From assembly GCF_001854325.1 (NCBI RefSeq), contig NZ_CP017755.1, forward strand, positions 62,001 to 126,000: a DNA stretch of 64,000 nucleotides, in the 5' to 3' direction. Both the position numbers and the translations under genes were made by a program. The stretch comes from Cupriavidus malaysiensis (GTDB taxonomy: Bacteria > Pseudomonadota > Gammaproteobacteria > Burkholderiales > Burkholderiaceae). How positions within the stretch are numbered: position 1 is the stretch's first letter; each line of letters opens with the position of its first letter. Positions 1 through 8,814 of the stretch are shown here, in pieces. The notes below the pieces were generated by a model. That model saw only the letters and a list, made by a program, of their open reading frames with translations, was not told the DNA's origin and did not search any database.

Positions 1-2
1 CG

Positions 3-704
3 CTGGCGGTGGAGGGGCTGCGCAATGTACGCGCCGCCTTGCACTTCGCTGTGCGTGGCGCGCCCGACAAGGTGGTGGCCGTGACCAGTCCGGCGTCCGG
101 CGCCGGCAAGACCTTTGCCGCGGTCAACCTGGCCGTGCTGTTCGCCGAGGCCGGCCAGCGCGTGCTGCTGATCGATGCCGACCTGCGCCGGGGCAAGGTG
201 GCGCGCTGGTTCGACCAGCCCGCCGAAACCGGCCTGGCCGAAGTGCTGGCGGGGCACACGCCGTTCATGCACGCGGTGCGCCCGACCGCGGTCGGCAACC
301 TGTCGCTGCTGACCGCCGGCGCAATACCGCTCAATCCCTCCGAGCTGCTGATGCTGCCGCTGCTGGGCGATTGCCTGCGCGCGGCCAGCGCCTGCTTCGA
401 CCTGGTGCTGGTGGACACGCCCCCGGTGATGGCGGTGGCCGATGCCACGCTGGTCGCCAACCTCGCCGGCTCGACGTTGCTGGTGGTGCGCGCCGATGTG
501 ACGCCCCCCGAGCAGGTGCAGGAGACCCTGAAGCGGCTCGCGCGAGCCGATGCGCGCCTCGGTGGCGGCATCCTCAACGGCGTCACGCCCCGGCGCAGCA
601 ACCGCACCGACTTCGACGCCATGAATCCCTACCTGAGCCTGCCCCTGCCCCCTGCCGCGCAGCAGCGGCTGACGCAGACCCGGGCGATCGAGCGCAAGCC
701 CTGA
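3..704 (+). CDS. Polysaccharide BY-kinase (CpsD/CapB-type ATPase domain), 5' end outside window
   Basis: This is the cytoplasmic kinase domain of a bacterial tyrosine kinase of the kind that controls exopolysaccharide chain length. The frame is open to the left edge, so the N-terminal part, probably the Wzz/GNVR membrane region, lies outside the window; the GTG at 9 is only the first possible start inside it. Counting from that codon, a Walker A motif SPASGAGKT lies at residues 27-35, Walker A' LLIDADLRRG at about 53-62 and Walker B LVLVDTPP at 132-139. Unlike the complete kinase at 4660-6897, the C-terminus has no tyrosine cluster (one Tyr, in PYLS), so autophosphorylation in trans at a Tyr tail looks unlikely. 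The family is clear; the role in this particular polymer system is inferred from the neighbours. Confidence 0.85.
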   Translation: MAVEGLRNVRAALHFAVRGAPDKVVAVTSPASGAGKTFAAVNLAVLFAEAGQRVLLIDADLRRGKVARWFDQPAETGLAEVLAGHTPFMHAVRPTAVGNLSLLTAGAIPLNPSELLMLPLLGDCLRAASACFDLVLVDTPPVMAVADATLVANLAGSTLLVVRADVTPPEQVQETLKRLARADARLGGGILNGVTPRRSNRTDFDAMNPYLSLPLPPAAQQRLTQTRAIERKP

Positions 705-729
705 GCGCGCGGCCCGCGGCGGCGGGTCG

Positions 730-746
730 GCGTACCCATTTCTGCG
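730..746 (+). repeat. Dispersed 17-mer, copy 1 (GCGTACCCATTTCTGCG)
   Basis: This is an exact copy of the window's dispersed 17-base element. It lies in the 98-base gap between the kinase fragment and the tandem hydrolase gene. Confidence 0.85.
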
Positions 747-802
747 GGCACGTCCCGCCGGTGTGCGGCCCGCCAGCGCGCACCGTCCGCCAAGGAGCCG
801 GC

Positions 803-2674
803 ATGAAGCACATCGTCTTCGAGGGCTGCACCGGATGGCTGCATGGCGCGGCCGGCGACACCGGCGTCGTGCTGTGCGCGCCGCCCGGCCATGAGGGCAT
901 GTGGTCGCACCGGGCCTTGCGCCACCTGGCCGACGATCTTGCCGCCGCTGGCGTGCCGGTGCTGCGCTTCGACTACCACGGCACCGGCGATGCGGCGGGC
1001 AGCGACGAGGCGCCCGAGCGCCTGGCCTGCTGGATCGGCAATATCGTGGCCGCGGCCGCGCAGTTGCGCGCGCGCGCAGGCGTGCGGCAGGTGGTGCTGT
1101 GCGGCCTGCGCCTGGGCGGCAGCCTGGCCGCGCTGGCGGCCGAGGCGCTGGCCGGGCGCAACGAGGCGCCGGCCGCACTGGTGCTGCTGGCGCCGGTCGT
1201 CAGCGGTCGCGCCTTCCTGCGCGAGATGCGCGCCCTGCACGTCAACTGGCTCAACAGCATGGCGCCGGACCTGGCCTCGCGCGCCCCGCGGGAAGGCACG
1301 CTCGAGGTACTGGCGTATCGCCTGGGCGCCGACACGGTGCGCGCGCTGGAAGGGCTGCGCCTGGACCGCCGCGCCGGCTGTCCGGCACCGCGCGTGCTGG
1401 TGCTGGACCCATGGCCGGGTGCCGCCTCGACGGTGCAGGCCTTGTGTGCGCACTACCGCGCGGCCGGCGCCGAAGTGGAGGAGGAGGGGTTCGCCGAGTA
1501 TGCCGCGCTGATGCAGTCGACCGAGAATGCCGCGGTGCCGGAACAGGCGTGGCGGCGGGTGGCGGCGTGGATCCGGCAAGCTGCGGCCACGGCCGCCGAA
1601 GCTGCCGCCGGCCAGGCGATCGCCGACGCGCCGGGGCCTGATCGGGCCGACGACACGGAGTTCGCCGTGGAGGGCGTGCGCGAGCGCGCCGTGTGGCTGG
1701 ACGCGGGCCGGCAGTTCGGCATCCTGTGCATGCCGGCCGGAGCCCGCCGCGCTCCGCTCGGGGTGATCTTTCCCAATACCGGCGGCAACCATCACGTCGG
1801 CGACGGCCGGCTCTTCGTCTCGCTGTCGCGCCGCCTCGCGCGCAGCGGCGTGGCGGCGCTGCGGCTCGACCTGGCCGCGCTGGGCGACAGCCCGCAGGCG
1901 CGGCGGCGCATGAGCATTCCGGAGATCTACGCGGTCGCACCGCGCGAGCAGCTTGCCGCAGCGGTGGAGTGGATGCACGGGCAGGGCTTCGAGCACATCG
2001 TGCTGGCCGGTGTCTGCTCCGGCGCCTTTCTCAGCCTGCATGCCGGGCTGGCCAGCGACAAGGTCTGCGGGCTCGTGCTGGCCAACCTGCTGAAGTACAC
2101 CTGGGGCGAGCAGGACGTGGCCACGCTCGGCCAGGCCGAACAGCCGCTGAGCCTGCTGTGGTATGCCGCGCGCCGGCCCGGCAACTGGCTGCGGCTGCTG
2201 CGCGGCGATATCCGCCTGCTGCCCTTGCTGATGGGCTGCGCGCGCCGGGTACGCGCGCTGGTCGCCTACCGCCTGGAGCGCGTGCAGGCGGCGTTGCGCG
2301 GCGGAGCATCGCGCAAGGCGGCCGGGGAGGACGATGGCGAGGCACGCACGGCGCGCGAATTCGCCTGGGCCGCGGTGCGCAAGCTGGACCGGCGCGGCGT
2401 GCGCACGGAGTTCCTGTACGGTGCCACCGACATCGGCCTCGAAGAGACCGCGCAATGCCTGGGCCGCAACCTGGAAGCGCTGCAGGGACTGTCCCACGTC
2501 GCCGTGCAGCGCCTCGATTGCCTGGATCATGCGCTGTTCCTGCGCGAAAGCCAGGACAACTTCGGCGACCACGTGGTGCGGCACGTCGAGGCGCTGCTGG
2601 CGCGCCAGGCCGACCCCGGCCGCCCGGCCGAAGGCACCGCCACGCCGCCCTTGGCGGCGCGGGCGCAGTCATAG
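803..2674 (+). CDS. Tandem alpha/beta-hydrolase fusion, exopolysaccharide-associated
   Basis: This 623-residue protein is two alpha/beta-hydrolase folds in one chain. The first half has the usual oxyanion and strand pattern (VVLCAPPGHEG, then LRFDYHGTGD near 54-63), but its nucleophile elbow reads GLRLGG at about 101-106, with Arg where the catalytic Ser is expected. The second half begins near residue 320 (GVIFPNTGG) and has a GVCSGA elbow near 403-408. The two halves resemble the separate 'exosortase A system-associated hydrolases 1 and 2' of EPS loci, recalled from family knowledge. The ATG at 803 follows AAGGAG at 792-797; a much longer open frame upstream overlaps the kinase gene and is rejected. 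The gene probably belongs to the same plus-strand EPS operon as the kinase. The substrate is unknown, and the first domain may be non-catalytic. Confidence 0.75.
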   Translation: MKHIVFEGCTGWLHGAAGDTGVVLCAPPGHEGMWSHRALRHLADDLAAAGVPVLRFDYHGTGDAAGSDEAPERLACWIGNIVAAAAQLRARAGVRQVVLCGLRLGGSLAALAAEALAGRNEAPAALVLLAPVVSGRAFLREMRALHVNWLNSMAPDLASRAPREGTLEVLAYRLGADTVRALEGLRLDRRAGCPAPRVLVLDPWPGAASTVQALCAHYRAAGAEVEEEGFAEYAALMQSTENAAVPEQAWRRVAAWIRQAAATAAEAAAGQAIADAPGPDRADDTEFAVEGVRERAVWLDAGRQFGILCMPAGARRAPLGVIFPNTGGNHHVGDGRLFVSLSRRLARSGVAALRLDLAALGDSPQARRRMSIPEIYAVAPREQLAAAVEWMHGQGFEHIVLAGVCSGAFLSLHAGLASDKVCGLVLANLLKYTWGEQDVATLGQAEQPLSLLWYAARRPGNWLRLLRGDIRLLPLLMGCARRVRALVAYRLERVQAALRGGASRKAAGEDDGEARTAREFAWAAVRKLDRRGVRTEFLYGATDIGLEETAQCLGRNLEALQGLSHVAVQRLDCLDHALFLRESQDNFGDHVVRHVEALLARQADPGRPAEGTATPPLAARAQS

Positions 2675-2842
2675 TCCGCGGAATCGCGGAACCACGGAAT
2701 CATGGAACGCCCGCACGCCGCCCCGGCGCGCCGCGCGCGGACCCGGCGGGCGGGCGCAGCGTACGCTGTCGCACCGAATCCCGCGCGCCACGCCGGCACC
2801 ATGAGGAAGGGCGCAGAGGCCGCGCGCCGCGAGGAGGGCGAC

Positions 2843-3661
2843 ATGATTGCCGACACCGTGCAGGACCGCATCAACAGGAAGGCATGGACCAGCTGGGGCG
2901 CGCGCCACTGGTTCGCCGTGGCGGCCGATGTCACCGATCCGGGCGAGGCGGCGGCGCTGGCGCTGGTGGCCGATGCCGCGCGCGGCGCGCCGCTGCTCGA
3001 CGTCGGTGTCGGCGGCGGACGTACGGTGCCGATGCTGCGCGCGCTCAGCCAGGACTACGTGGCGATCGACTACACGCCGGAGATGGTCGAGATCTGCCGG
3101 CGCAACCATCCCGGCGTGGCCGTGCACCAGATGGACGCGCGCGACCTGTCGGCCTTTCCCGACGACCATTTCGGCCTGGTCATGTTCAGCTTCAACGGCA
3201 TCGACGCGGTGGATCCCGCCGGACGCGCGGCGATCCTGCGCGAGTTCGCCCGCGTGCTGCGTCCGGGCGGCCTGCTGCTGTTCTCCACGCACAACCTGCG
3301 CGGCCCGAGCTACCGCGAGAACCTGACGCGCTTCCTGCGCCTGCCGCGCTGGTCGCCCAATCCCCTGCGGCTGGGCTTCGACACGGCGCGCATCGTCGTC
3401 AACCTGCCGCTGGCCACCATCAACTACCTGCGCCACTCGCGGCTGAACCGCGAGTTCGATGGCTATGCGCTGCGCGTATGCGCTGCCCACAAGTTCGGCA
3501 TCGTCATCCACTACATCGAGCTGGCCGCGCAGCAGCGCGCCCTGCTCGAACTCGGCCTGCGTACCGAGGCCATCTTCGGCAACCTGGACGGCCATGCGCT
3601 GCGCGGGCAGGAGGATCTCAGCCAGGTCTACTGGTTCCACTTCGTCGCCAGGAAAGGTTGA
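2843..3661 (+). CDS. Class I SAM-dependent methyltransferase
   Basis: The 272-residue product has a Rossmann methyltransferase core. Motif I reads LLDVGVGGGRTV at about residues 52-63, followed by an acidic end-of-strand-2 segment (VAIDYTPEMVEICRRNHPG) and a motif IV region (LVMFSFNGID). It closely follows the type-11/25 methyltransferases common in polysaccharide clusters, which modify sugars or lipid carriers. The start is fixed by GAGGAGG at 2831-2837, six bases from the ATG. The gene is followed 16 bases later by a GT2 gene, so the two are probably co-transcribed. The acceptor substrate cannot be read from the sequence. Confidence 0.8.
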   Translation: MIADTVQDRINRKAWTSWGARHWFAVAADVTDPGEAAALALVADAARGAPLLDVGVGGGRTVPMLRALSQDYVAIDYTPEMVEICRRNHPGVAVHQMDARDLSAFPDDHFGLVMFSFNGIDAVDPAGRAAILREFARVLRPGGLLLFSTHNLRGPSYRENLTRFLRLPRWSPNPLRLGFDTARIVVNLPLATINYLRHSRLNREFDGYALRVCAAHKFGIVIHYIELAAQQRALLELGLRTEAIFGNLDGHALRGQEDLSQVYWFHFVARKG

Positions 3662-3677
3662 GGGGCGGGCGTCGGCC

Positions 3678-4559
3678 ATGAGCGGCATCTCGGTCCTGAT
3701 CCTGACCAAGAACGAGCAGCAGGACCTGCCAGGCTGCCTGCAGTCCGTGGCCTGGTCGGACGATATCCATGTCTACGACTCGATGAGCACCGACCGGACC
3801 GTGGAGATCGCCCGCGCGCACGGTGCCAAGGTAGTGCAGCGTCCGTTCGACAACTGGTCCGCGCACCAGAACTGGGGGCTGCGCAATATCCCTTTCCGCC
3901 ACGAGTGGGTCTACTACACGGATGCCGATGAGCGCGTGACGCCCCAGCTCGCCCACGCCATGCAGCTGGCCGTGACGGACCCGGGCGATGCGGTGGCCTT
4001 CCGCGTCTCCCGCCGCGACCACCTGCAGGGGCGCTGGCTGCGCCACGTCACGCCGACGTCGTTCTACATCCGCCTGTTCAAGCCGGCCAGCGTTCACTAC
4101 GAGCGGCTGATCAACCCGGTCACCATTGTCGACGGCGAGGTGCGCGACCTGGCCGCGCACATGGACCACTTCCCGTTCAGCAAGGGGATGTCGCACTGGT
4201 TCGACAGGCACAATCAATACAGCTCGCTGGAAGCCCGCCAGATCGTGCAGAACCGGCAGCAAGGCACGTCGTTCAGCGTGCGCAGCGCCCTGCTCGAAAA
4301 GGACCCCGGCCGGCGCCGCTATCACCAGAAGGAACTCTACTACCGGCTGCCGATGCGCCCGCTGCTGATGTTCCTGCTTCTCTATGGCTTGCGGCGCGGC
4401 TTCCTCGACGGCTCGGCCGGCCTGACGTACGCGCTGCTGCGGGCCTACTACGAATACATGATCGTGCTGAAGGTACGAGAACTCGATCGCGCCGACGGCA
4501 GCCAGGACAGTCAACGCAGCCAAGGCAAGCAAGGCAGCCAGGGCAGCCAGGGCGGCTGA
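3678..4559 (+). CDS. Family 2 glycosyltransferase (WaaE/KdtX-like)
   Basis: The 293-residue protein starts with the GT-A signature ISVLILTKNEQQDLPGCLQSV and carries a DXD-like metal site in VYYTDADERVTPQ. The later region (HLQGRWLRHV, IRLFKP, HMDHFPFSKGMSHWFDRHNQYSS) matches the WaaE/KdtX-type transferases that add hexoses to LPS or EPS. The last 20 residues are a low-complexity Ser/Gln/Gly tail encoded by repeated GGCAGCCAG units. The start at 3678 is chosen because it leads directly into the first beta-strand; no strong ribosome site is visible. It is the last gene of the plus-strand group and is convergent with wzc. Confidence 0.85.
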   Translation: MSGISVLILTKNEQQDLPGCLQSVAWSDDIHVYDSMSTDRTVEIARAHGAKVVQRPFDNWSAHQNWGLRNIPFRHEWVYYTDADERVTPQLAHAMQLAVTDPGDAVAFRVSRRDHLQGRWLRHVTPTSFYIRLFKPASVHYERLINPVTIVDGEVRDLAAHMDHFPFSKGMSHWFDRHNQYSSLEARQIVQNRQQGTSFSVRSALLEKDPGRRRYHQKELYYRLPMRPLLMFLLLYGLRRGFLDGSAGLTYALLRAYYEYMIVLKVRELDRADGSQDSQRSQGKQGSQGSQGG

Positions 4560-4659
4560 CACCGGATGATACCTGAGCGCGGTCCGCCGCGCATGCGTGG
4601 CCGCGCCTTGTCTCGCCTCGGACGGCGCCGCATGCCGGCGGCGCCGGATTGCCGCGGCC

Positions 4660-6897
4660 TCAGGCCTGCCTGCTGCCGGTGCCTCCGTACTGGTTCAGGT
4701 AGCGGTACTTGCCGAAGCGGTAATGGGCCCGGTACCAGCGGCCATCGACATTGAGGCCGTTGAACAGCACGCCCTTCACTTCTCCGCCCGCCTGCTGGAT
4801 GGCCCGCTGCGAAGCGATCAGCTCGTCGGGCGTGGTCTTGTCCGCGCGCGCGACGAGGAAGACGGCGCCCGCCCGTGCGGCCAGGATGCCGGCATCGGCG
4901 GCGGCGAGGACAGGCGGCGTGTCGAGCAGGACGATGTCATAGCTTGCCTGCAGCAGGTCGAACAGGCGGTCCATGTTCGGGCTCTGCAGGAGGTCCGCGG
5001 CCTGGGGCGGCTGGGCGCCGGTCGCGATGAAGTCGACGCCCGGCAGCACGTCGCGCTGCAGCACGGCATCCAGCGCGGTCCCGGCCAGGTACTCGCTGAG
5101 TCCGGGGCTGCGATGCGTGCTGAAGCGGTGGTTGAGCCCGCCGCGACGCAGGTCGGCGTCGACCAGGACCACCCGGCGTCCGCTGCTGGCCATCACGGCG
5201 GCGAAGTTCGAGCACACGAAGGACTTGCCGACGTCGGGGGCCGGGCCGGTGACCAGCACCACGCGGTTGCGGCTGTTCAGCAGGGCGAACTGCAGGGCCG
5301 TGCGGAAGCCGCGCAGGCTTTCCAGGGCGGGGTCGTCCGGGCTGTCGCGCGCCAGCAGGCCGCGCGACGGCGCGTCGCCCTGCCGCCTGCCCTGCTGGGG
5401 AGAGAACGGGATCGTGCAGTAGACCGTCATGCCGGTGAGCCGCTCGATCTCGTCCGCGTCGGTGATGCCGCCGTCGAGCGTGCGGCGCAGGACCACCGCC
5501 AGGACGCCGGCGACCAGGCCGAGCACGATGGCGGCACCGCCGATCATCAGGCGCTTCGGCCGCACCGGATAGAGCGGGACGTCGGCCATGTCCACCAGGC
5601 GCGAAGTGCCGATCTTGCTGGCCCGCACCAGCCGCAGTTGCTGCACGTCGTTGAGCAGGGACTGGTACAGGTCGGTGCTGACCTTGACGTCACGCATCAG
5701 GCGCAGCACGTCCTGCTCGACCTCGGGCAGCTTCTCGATCTTGCCGGTCACGCCATTGAGCTGGGAGCTCAGGCTGGCGATCTGGCCGTCCAGGATGGCG
5801 ATGATGGGGTGGTTCGGCGTGAAGCGGGCGATCAGTTCCTGGCGCTTCTGGCGCAACTCCTGCAAGCGCGTCTGGATCTGCACCGATTGCGTCAGCACCA
5901 GCTTGGATTCCTCGCTCAGGTCGATCGTGCCGCGCTTGTTGCGCATGGCGTTGTAGCGGCTTTCGGCGTTCTCCACCTGCTGCTTGAGCAGCGGCAGCTG
6001 GGCCTCGAGGAACTCGAGCGATTTCTCTGCCTCGGCGGCCTTGCGCCGCACGTTCTGGTCGACATATTCGGTGCCGATCGCGTTCAGGATGGCCGCGGTG
6101 CGCTCGGCGGAGCTTCCCTCCAGCGAGATGCCGATCACGCCGCTCTGCTTGCCGCGCTCGAGGATCACGAGCTGGTTCTGCAGGTTGTCGATGGCCACGC
6201 TGCGGGCAATGTGGCGCACCACGAATTTCGCGCCCGGGCGTCCGTCCAGCTGGCTGATCAGGATCGTCACCGGGCCGCCCGGCGTCGGGATGACGAGCGG
6301 CGTTCCCACGGTGCCGGTGGCCGTCACGCCCTCGCTGTGCAATTCGGCACGGAATTGGTCCGAGGCCAGGGCGGTCACCATGATGGGACGCCCCTCCACC
6401 CGGACCGGCACGTCGAGCCTGGCGACGGAGATCGCTTCGGCACCCCACGCAAAGCCGCCCCAGCCGAGCAGGCCCGGCTCGGAGAGCACCGGGTTGTAGC
6501 GCGCGATCGCGGTCCCGAGCAAGGGGAAGTAGCGCGGCGCCGCCTCGATGTTCAGGTGCAGGGAGTCGACCGCCTTGCCGACCACCATGCGCGAGCGCAG
6601 CAGCTCGATTTCCGCGGCCGCCGCCGGCTTGACATCGAGCGCGGGGGAGACGCTGGCGACCAGCTTGGCGGTGCTGCTGGGCGTGGCGCCTTCCTCCACC
6701 TGGATCAGGATATCGGTGCGGTACACGGGCTTGGCCAGGAAGGCGTACGCCAGTCCGGAGCAGGCGATGACGCCGACCATCAGCAGGAAGGTCCAGCGGT
6801 AGCGGACCAGCACATCGAGGCACTCGGTGAGGTCGATCGGCCTGCTGTCCTGGCCGGTCGGCTCGTAGTCCCGGCCCGTCGCATTCTCTGTGCTCAT
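4660..6897 (-). CDS. wzc: Polysaccharide co-polymerase / tyrosine autokinase Wzc
   Basis: This 745-residue BY-kinase spans the inner membrane and sets EPS chain length with Wza and the phosphatase. The N-terminus is cytosolic, a first membrane helix lies at about 36-54, and a periplasmic Wzz/GNVR region with coiled coils follows (about 60-440). After a second helix near 450 comes the kinase domain: Walker A GPAPDVGKS near 549-557, Walker A' VLVDADLRRGG near 577-587 and Walker B IVLLDTPP near 653. The tail holds a tyrosine cluster (RAHYRFGKYRYLNQYGG), the usual autophosphorylation site. The start codon overlaps the stop of the phosphatase gene in an ATGA, with GGGAGAC upstream. It is the third gene of the minus-strand wza-wzb-wzc operon. 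Confidence 0.93.
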   Translation of the reverse strand: MSTENATGRDYEPTGQDSRPIDLTECLDVLVRYRWTFLLMVGVIACSGLAYAFLAKPVYRTDILIQVEEGATPSSTAKLVASVSPALDVKPAAAAEIELLRSRMVVGKAVDSLHLNIEAAPRYFPLLGTAIARYNPVLSEPGLLGWGGFAWGAEAISVARLDVPVRVEGRPIMVTALASDQFRAELHSEGVTATGTVGTPLVIPTPGGPVTILISQLDGRPGAKFVVRHIARSVAIDNLQNQLVILERGKQSGVIGISLEGSSAERTAAILNAIGTEYVDQNVRRKAAEAEKSLEFLEAQLPLLKQQVENAESRYNAMRNKRGTIDLSEESKLVLTQSVQIQTRLQELRQKRQELIARFTPNHPIIAILDGQIASLSSQLNGVTGKIEKLPEVEQDVLRLMRDVKVSTDLYQSLLNDVQQLRLVRASKIGTSRLVDMADVPLYPVRPKRLMIGGAAIVLGLVAGVLAVVLRRTLDGGITDADEIERLTGMTVYCTIPFSPQQGRRQGDAPSRGLLARDSPDDPALESLRGFRTALQFALLNSRNRVVLVTGPAPDVGKSFVCSNFAAVMASSGRRVVLVDADLRRGGLNHRFSTHRSPGLSEYLAGTALDAVLQRDVLPGVDFIATGAQPPQAADLLQSPNMDRLFDLLQASYDIVLLDTPPVLAAADAGILAARAGAVFLVARADKTTPDELIASQRAIQQAGGEVKGVLFNGLNVDGRWYRAHYRFGKYRYLNQYGGTGSRQA

Positions 6898-7358
6898 GAT
6901 GTCTCCCGGAAGCCAGCCGGAGACGCATCCCCGGCGATCTTGCCCGCCCACGAATCGACGCCCTGACGGATCAGGCTGAAGGCGAGGAGGAACAGGCCGT
7001 GCGTGCCGCCGTAGGGGTCGGGAACATCGAGGTCCAGCGACTCGCACAGGCGGAACGTCCTGCCGTGCGCGGCAGGAAAGCTCTGTTCGACCATTTCCAT
7101 CTGCTGCGCCTCCATCACCAGGATCAGGTCGGCGAAGTCGACCATGGCCGCGTTCAAGCGCTGCGCCCGATGCTCGTCCATGGCGATGCCTTCGAGCGCC
7201 AGCAGCCGGCCGGCGCGGGGATCGACCAGGGCGCCCACCGCCGGCGCGATGCCCGCGGAGATGACCTGGCACGCGGGCAGGCTGCGCCGCAGCAGCGCTG
7301 CCGCCATCGGGCTGCGGCAGCGGTTGCCGAGGCAGACCACCAGGATGGATCGGATCAT
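6894..7358 (-). CDS. wzb: Low-molecular-weight protein-tyrosine phosphatase (Wzb-type)
   Basis: The 154-residue protein has the phosphatase P-loop CLGNRCRS at residues 9-16 (Cys9 nucleophile, Arg15), placed right at the N-terminus as the family requires. The general-acid loop DVPDPYGG lies near residue 114. In EPS systems this enzyme removes phosphate from the tyrosine tail of Wzc and keeps polymer export cycling. The gene lies between wza and wzc, 11 bases after wza and overlapping the wzc start by 4 bases, which supports co-translation. Confidence 0.93.
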   Translation of the reverse strand: MIRSILVVCLGNRCRSPMAAALLRRSLPACQVISAGIAPAVGALVDPRAGRLLALEGIAMDEHRAQRLNAAMVDFADLILVMEAQQMEMVEQSFPAAHGRTFRLCESLDLDVPDPYGGTHGLFLLAFSLIRQGVDSWAGKIAGDASPAGFRETS

Positions 7359-7369
7359 CTACCGTTCCT

Positions 7370-8533
7370 TCAAGGCTTGATGAAGCTGGAGGTGCCCACC
7401 ACCGGCTGCACCAGCAGGCTCATCACGCGGCTCCAGCGGACCACGCCGCGCGCGTCCACGTAGACCACGTCCTTGGGCTGCAGCTCGAAGCCTTCGGCGA
7501 TGGCCAGCGCGGCGGGCGACGTGCCGTCCAGGTGATAGACCTTGGGGGCGTCGCTCAGTCCCTTGCGGATGACGAAGATCTCTTCAGCGTTGGCGGTGGC
7601 CGGATTGACACCGCCGGCATCGCCCAGGGCCTCGTTCAGCGTCATGCGGCCGTTGCGCATCAGCAGCGAGGTCGGGCGCACCACCTCGCCGGTGACGAAG
7701 ATCTTGCTGTCTTCGCGCTGCTCGACGCGGACGATGTCGCCGGACTTCAGCAGGATGCGCGCCGGATCGACGCCCTTGGCCAGCAGGGCCGGGATGTTGA
7801 CGTACCAGCTGCGGTCGCCGCGCGTGACGCGGATGCGGCTGTTGTCGCCGGTCTGGTTGAGCACGCCGCCGGCGCGGTTCAGGGCCTCCACCAGGGTCAT
7901 CGGCGCATCGTCGATCGCCAGCATGCCCGGCGTCTTCACTTCGCCGTCGACGTAGACGCGCTGGCTGCGGAAGCCCAGCACGCGCACCGTCATCTGCGGA
8001 TCCCTGACGACGCGCGACAGCACGCGCGCCATCTGTGCGCGCACTTCGTTGGCGGTCTTGCCGGCGACCCGCATGACCCCGGCGTACGGGAACTGGATAT
8101 CGCCCTGGGGACTGACCACGTACCCCGGCATGTTCGAGCCGCCGGTCGAGGTGGGGATCTCGAAGGCCGCGCCGATGCTGTAGGTCTGCGTCGGGAAGAC
8201 CAGTTCCGGATGATCCCAGACCACCACGGAGATGATGTCGCCGGTGCCGATCCGGTACGGCTGGGGCTGGCCGAACAAGGCTTCGACGTCCTGGTTGGCG
8301 ACGGGGGCCTTGTTGCGCAGTTCGCGCACCAGCTCCAGCGTGATCGGGGTGACCTCGGGAATCGCGTCCGGTCCCATGGCGCTCACCGGCGCGCCGGCGC
8401 TGAAGTGCATGCCCGGAGACGCCGCGCAGGCGCCCAGCAGGACGCAGGCGCCGAGCGCGAGGCAGCGCGCGCGCGCCATGGCCCGCGCCGTGCCGGCGGC
8501 ATCTGTGCTGGAGAGCGAGCGGCTTGGATGCAT
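7370..8533 (-). CDS. wza: Outer-membrane polysaccharide export lipoprotein Wza
   Basis: The 387-residue lipoprotein forms the outer-membrane exit channel for the polysaccharide. A lipobox LGAC ends at Cys36. It is followed by the polysaccharide-export domain (YRIGTGDIISVVVWDHPEL) and SLBB-type soluble ligand-binding repeats (VYVDGEVKTPGML and IFVTGEVVRPTSLL). The ATG at 8533 follows GGGAGG on the minus strand; a start 16 codons upstream lacks such a site and is less likely. It is the first gene of the wza-wzb-wzc operon and is divergent from a GT4 gene across a 281-base promoter region. Confidence 0.92.
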   Translation of the reverse strand: MHPSRSLSSTDAAGTARAMARARCLALGACVLLGACAASPGMHFSAGAPVSAMGPDAIPEVTPITLELVRELRNKAPVANQDVEALFGQPQPYRIGTGDIISVVVWDHPELVFPTQTYSIGAAFEIPTSTGGSNMPGYVVSPQGDIQFPYAGVMRVAGKTANEVRAQMARVLSRVVRDPQMTVRVLGFRSQRVYVDGEVKTPGMLAIDDAPMTLVEALNRAGGVLNQTGDNSRIRVTRGDRSWYVNIPALLAKGVDPARILLKSGDIVRVEQREDSKIFVTGEVVRPTSLLMRNGRMTLNEALGDAGGVNPATANAEEIFVIRKGLSDAPKVYHLDGTSPAALAIAEGFELQPKDVVYVDARGVVRWSRVMSLLVQPVVGTSSFIKP

Positions 8534-8620
8534 GACGGTACCTCCCTGCTGAGGCAACGGCAGCATGGGCTGGGCGACCACGCTGGCCTATGGGAGCAGA
8601 GTAGGCGGCCGTTGGCGCCG

Positions 8621-8650
8621 TTTCGGTGCGCTTTCGCACAGTTTCGTGCG
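8621..8650 (-). promoter_or_regulatory. Helically phased TTTCG repeats and GTGCG-N4-CGCAC dyad upstream of wza
   Basis: TTTCG recurs at 8621, 8632 and 8642, spacings of 11 and 10 bases, so the repeats lie on one face of the helix. A perfect inverted repeat GTGCG-CTTT-CGCAC lies inside at 8626-8639. The site is about 90-115 bases upstream of the wza start and 165 bases before the divergent GT4 gene, a reasonable place for a regulator of either. Function is inferred from pattern and position only. Confidence 0.35.
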
Positions 8651-8814
8651 CGCGGAGCCGCACCGTACCGCGCGGCGCCTGCGCCGGCGCCGGCGCAGGG
8701 TGCCGGGCGCCTTGCGTGTGCCTGCGCACCGAAGGGGGCAGCGGGCCGGCCATAGTCTGGAGCAGCCTGGCCGGCGCACCGGCCGGTCGACCCCATCCGA
8801 GCGAGCCAGCGAAC

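Noticed and set aside
4597-6966. A 789-codon open frame antisense to wzc
   Set aside because: It is the GC-rich shadow of a clear Wzc gene, with no ribosome site and no family-like sequence. The same holds for long antisense frames at 629-2584, 8383-10032, 12147-13679, 40447-42732, 47914-49722 and 60296-61897.
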